From positions 372,001 to 436,000 of the forward strand of contig NZ_FMBW01000087.1 of NCBI RefSeq assembly GCF_900091725.1: a stretch of DNA of 64,000 nt. Direction: 5' to 3'. Position numbers and translations under genes: made by a program. The stretch comes from Streptomyces sp. DvalAA-43 (GTDB lineage Bacteria; Actinomycetota; Actinomycetes; Streptomycetales; Streptomycetaceae). Below are positions 63,164 to 64,000 of the stretch, piece by piece; the stretch's first letter is position 1; every line of letters starts with the position of its first letter. Under the pieces are notes generated by a model. The model saw nothing but the letters and a program-made list of their open reading frames with translations, did no database searches and was not told the DNA's origin.

Positions 63164-64000
63164 TCACGGGACGGGCCTCAGCTCTCCGTGGACCGGTCCG
63201 CGCGCCGGTCTCGCGATGTCCCGCAGCAGTTCGTCGCCGAAGTGGGCGGCGACCCAGCCGTCGTCGTAGATGGTGTCCAGATAGGCGCTGCCGAGGTCCG
63301 GGGAGATCGCCAGGACCCGGCTGCCCCGTGGGACGCGGTGCCCGTGGGCCATGGCCGCCGCGACCACGGTGCCGGTGGAGCCGCCGACGAGCAGGCCGTA
63401 GCGGGACGCGATCCGGCGACAGGCGACGATGGTGTCCCGTTCGGAGACCAGCACCCGGCGGTACGCCCCCGGGCCGAAGATCTCCGGAATCCGGCTCGCC
63501 CCCATGCCGGGGATCAGCCGGCGGGCCGGCGCGCCGCCGAAGGTGACCGAGCCCAGCACGTCGACGGCGACCACGGCGGGCCGGGGTTCGTGGTCCCGGA
63601 AGTGCTCCAGGCAGCCCATCAGGGTGCCCGAGGTGCCGACGCCGACGAAGAGCCGGTCGGGTACGCCGAACCGCTCGCAGATCTCGACCGCGGTGCCGTC
63701 GCGGTGGGCCGCCACGTTCGCCGGGTTCGCGTACTGGTTCAGCCAGATGAGGTTGGGTTCGGTGGCCAGCCGGAGGCTGATGTAGGCGATCCGGGAGCCG
63801 AGGTAGCCGCCGTTGTCGTCCCGCCGTTCGATCACCACCACCTCGGCGCCGAGCGCCCGCATCTGCTGCACGCTGCGGTAGTTGCTGTTGGGGTCGGTCA
63901 CCAGGGTGAGGTGGTAGCCGCGGGCCGCGCAGATCGCGGCCATCGCGACCCCGAGGTTGCCCGAGGTGGACTCGATCAGCTCGGCGCCGGGCCGGAGCAG
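63164..64000 (-). CDS. SbnA-type PLP synthase for 2,3-diaminopropionate (5' end beyond window)
   Basis: The last 278 residues are present; the start, including the PLP lysine region, is outside the window. ELIESTSGNLGVAMAAICAA is the cysteine-synthase-type phosphate/substrate loop, WLNQYANPANVAAHRDGTAV and LFVGVGTSGTLMGCLEHFRD follow, and the C-terminal YGLLVGGSTGTVVAAAMAHG binds PLP phosphate. SbnA uses O-phospho-L-serine and L-glutamate to make the N-(1-amino-1-carboxy-2-ethyl)glutamate that SbnB then cleaves. Pairing with SbnB distinguishes it from CysK/CysM. Confidence 0.92.
   Translation of the reverse strand: MLRPGAELIESTSGNLGVAMAAICAARGYHLTLVTDPNSNYRSVQQMRALGAEVVVIERRDDNGGYLGSRIAYISLRLATEPNLIWLNQYANPANVAAHRDGTAVEICERFGVPDRLFVGVGTSGTLMGCLEHFRDHEPRPAVVAVDVLGSVTFGGAPARRLIPGMGASRIPEIFGPGAYRRVLVSERDTIVACRRIASRYGLLVGGSTGTVVAAAMAHGHRVPRGSRVLAISPDLGSAYLDTIYDDGWVAAHFGDELLRDIARPARGPVHGELRPVP

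Larger units (their letters stand above)
30522..64000. other. Biosynthetic gene cluster (NRPS / ATP-grasp hybrid, diaminopropionate-containing), open at the right edge
   Basis: Twenty-two genes form a continuous block with few gaps: four ATP-grasp ligases, three A domains, four PCPs, two C domains, one thioesterase-like protein, Dap synthesis (sbnA/sbnB-like), an N-hydroxylase, a PLP decarboxylase, two other flavoenzymes, an aaRS core, an AlaX-like protein, two kinase-like proteins and three transporter genes. Siderophore uptake genes and iron boxes were not seen. The left border is the island; the right border is outside the window. The product cannot be named from the sequence. Confidence 0.85.

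Noticed and set aside
30522..64000. Cluster as a classical hydroxamate siderophore
   Set aside because: The N-hydroxylase fits, but there is no acyl/formyl transferase, NIS synthetase, uptake system or iron box in view. The question stays open because the right end is missing.
63164..64000. Cysteine synthase (cysK/cysM)
   Set aside because: The direct pairing with an SbnB-type gene points to diaminopropionate synthesis.

Overview
The window is from a high-GC actinomycete, almost certainly Streptomyces. Third codon positions are strongly G/C, GTG and TTG starts are common, ATGA/GTGA gene overlaps are frequent, and the gene families are typical of the genus (TelA/VWA operon, GTP-type PEP carboxykinase, NRPS cluster). 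All calls were made by reading the sequence; no database search was run.

Region 1 (1-24.7 kb) is chromosomal housekeeping and accessory metabolism. It holds a D-amino-acid/sugar catabolic locus (IclR regulator, PfkB kinase, PLP deaminase, N-acyl-D-aminoacylase), a siderophore-interacting flavoprotein facing a TetR regulator across a duplicated operator, a secreted trypsin-like protease, an exported erythromycin-esterase-family protein, an arylamine N-acetyltransferase, an alanine-type aminotransferase, a four-gene binding protein/TelA/VWA/membrane operon, a secreted beta-propeller/Ig protein, pckG, a TrhA (hemolysin III) membrane protein, a second TetR and a YyaL-type (DUF255) thioredoxin-domain protein.

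Region 2 (about 24.69-30.13 kb) looks like a small decayed genomic island inserted inside the DUF255 gene at the codons for its CHWC motif. The host gene's original 5' end is stranded at 30111-30272, and the intact gene now carries a divergent 5' end with atypical codon use. The shared sequence TGGCACCAGTG marks both junctions. Inside are a Uma2-family nuclease gene, a deleted CBASS-like pair (HNH-SAVED effector missing most of SAVED, and a CD-NTase lacking its catalytic half), a frameshifted oxidoreductase tail, an Sll1717-family P-loop ATPase and a 48-residue ORF. No integrase gene is visible.

Region 3 (30.5-64 kb, running off the right edge) is one large biosynthetic gene cluster for a peptide-like natural product that I cannot match to a known one. 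Building-block genes are sbnA/sbnB homologues (L-2,3-diaminopropionate), an ornithine/lysine-type N-monooxygenase, a group III PLP decarboxylase, a berberine-bridge-type FAD oxidase and an acyl-CoA-dehydrogenase-like flavoenzyme. Assembly genes are a C-A-PCP NRPS whose condensation motif lacks the catalytic histidine, an A-PCP protein, a stand-alone A domain, a free PCP, a PCP-C protein, a thioesterase-like protein with a Cys nucleophile elbow, and four ATP-grasp ligases. Unusual accessories are an Asx-tRNA-synthetase core without the anticodon domain, an AlaX-like editing protein with an altered metal motif, two aminoglycoside-kinase-like proteins (one fused to a peroxiredoxin-like domain), and a PglW-like NERD-pseudokinase. 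Export would be by an MFS protein and a pair of ABC half-transporters. The genes lie in a rightward operon (30.5-38.4 kb), a leftward NRPS gene (38.4-41.8 kb), a ten-gene leftward operon (56.3 to 43.5 kb), one rightward ACAD gene, and a leftward operon entering from the right edge (64 to 58.1 kb).
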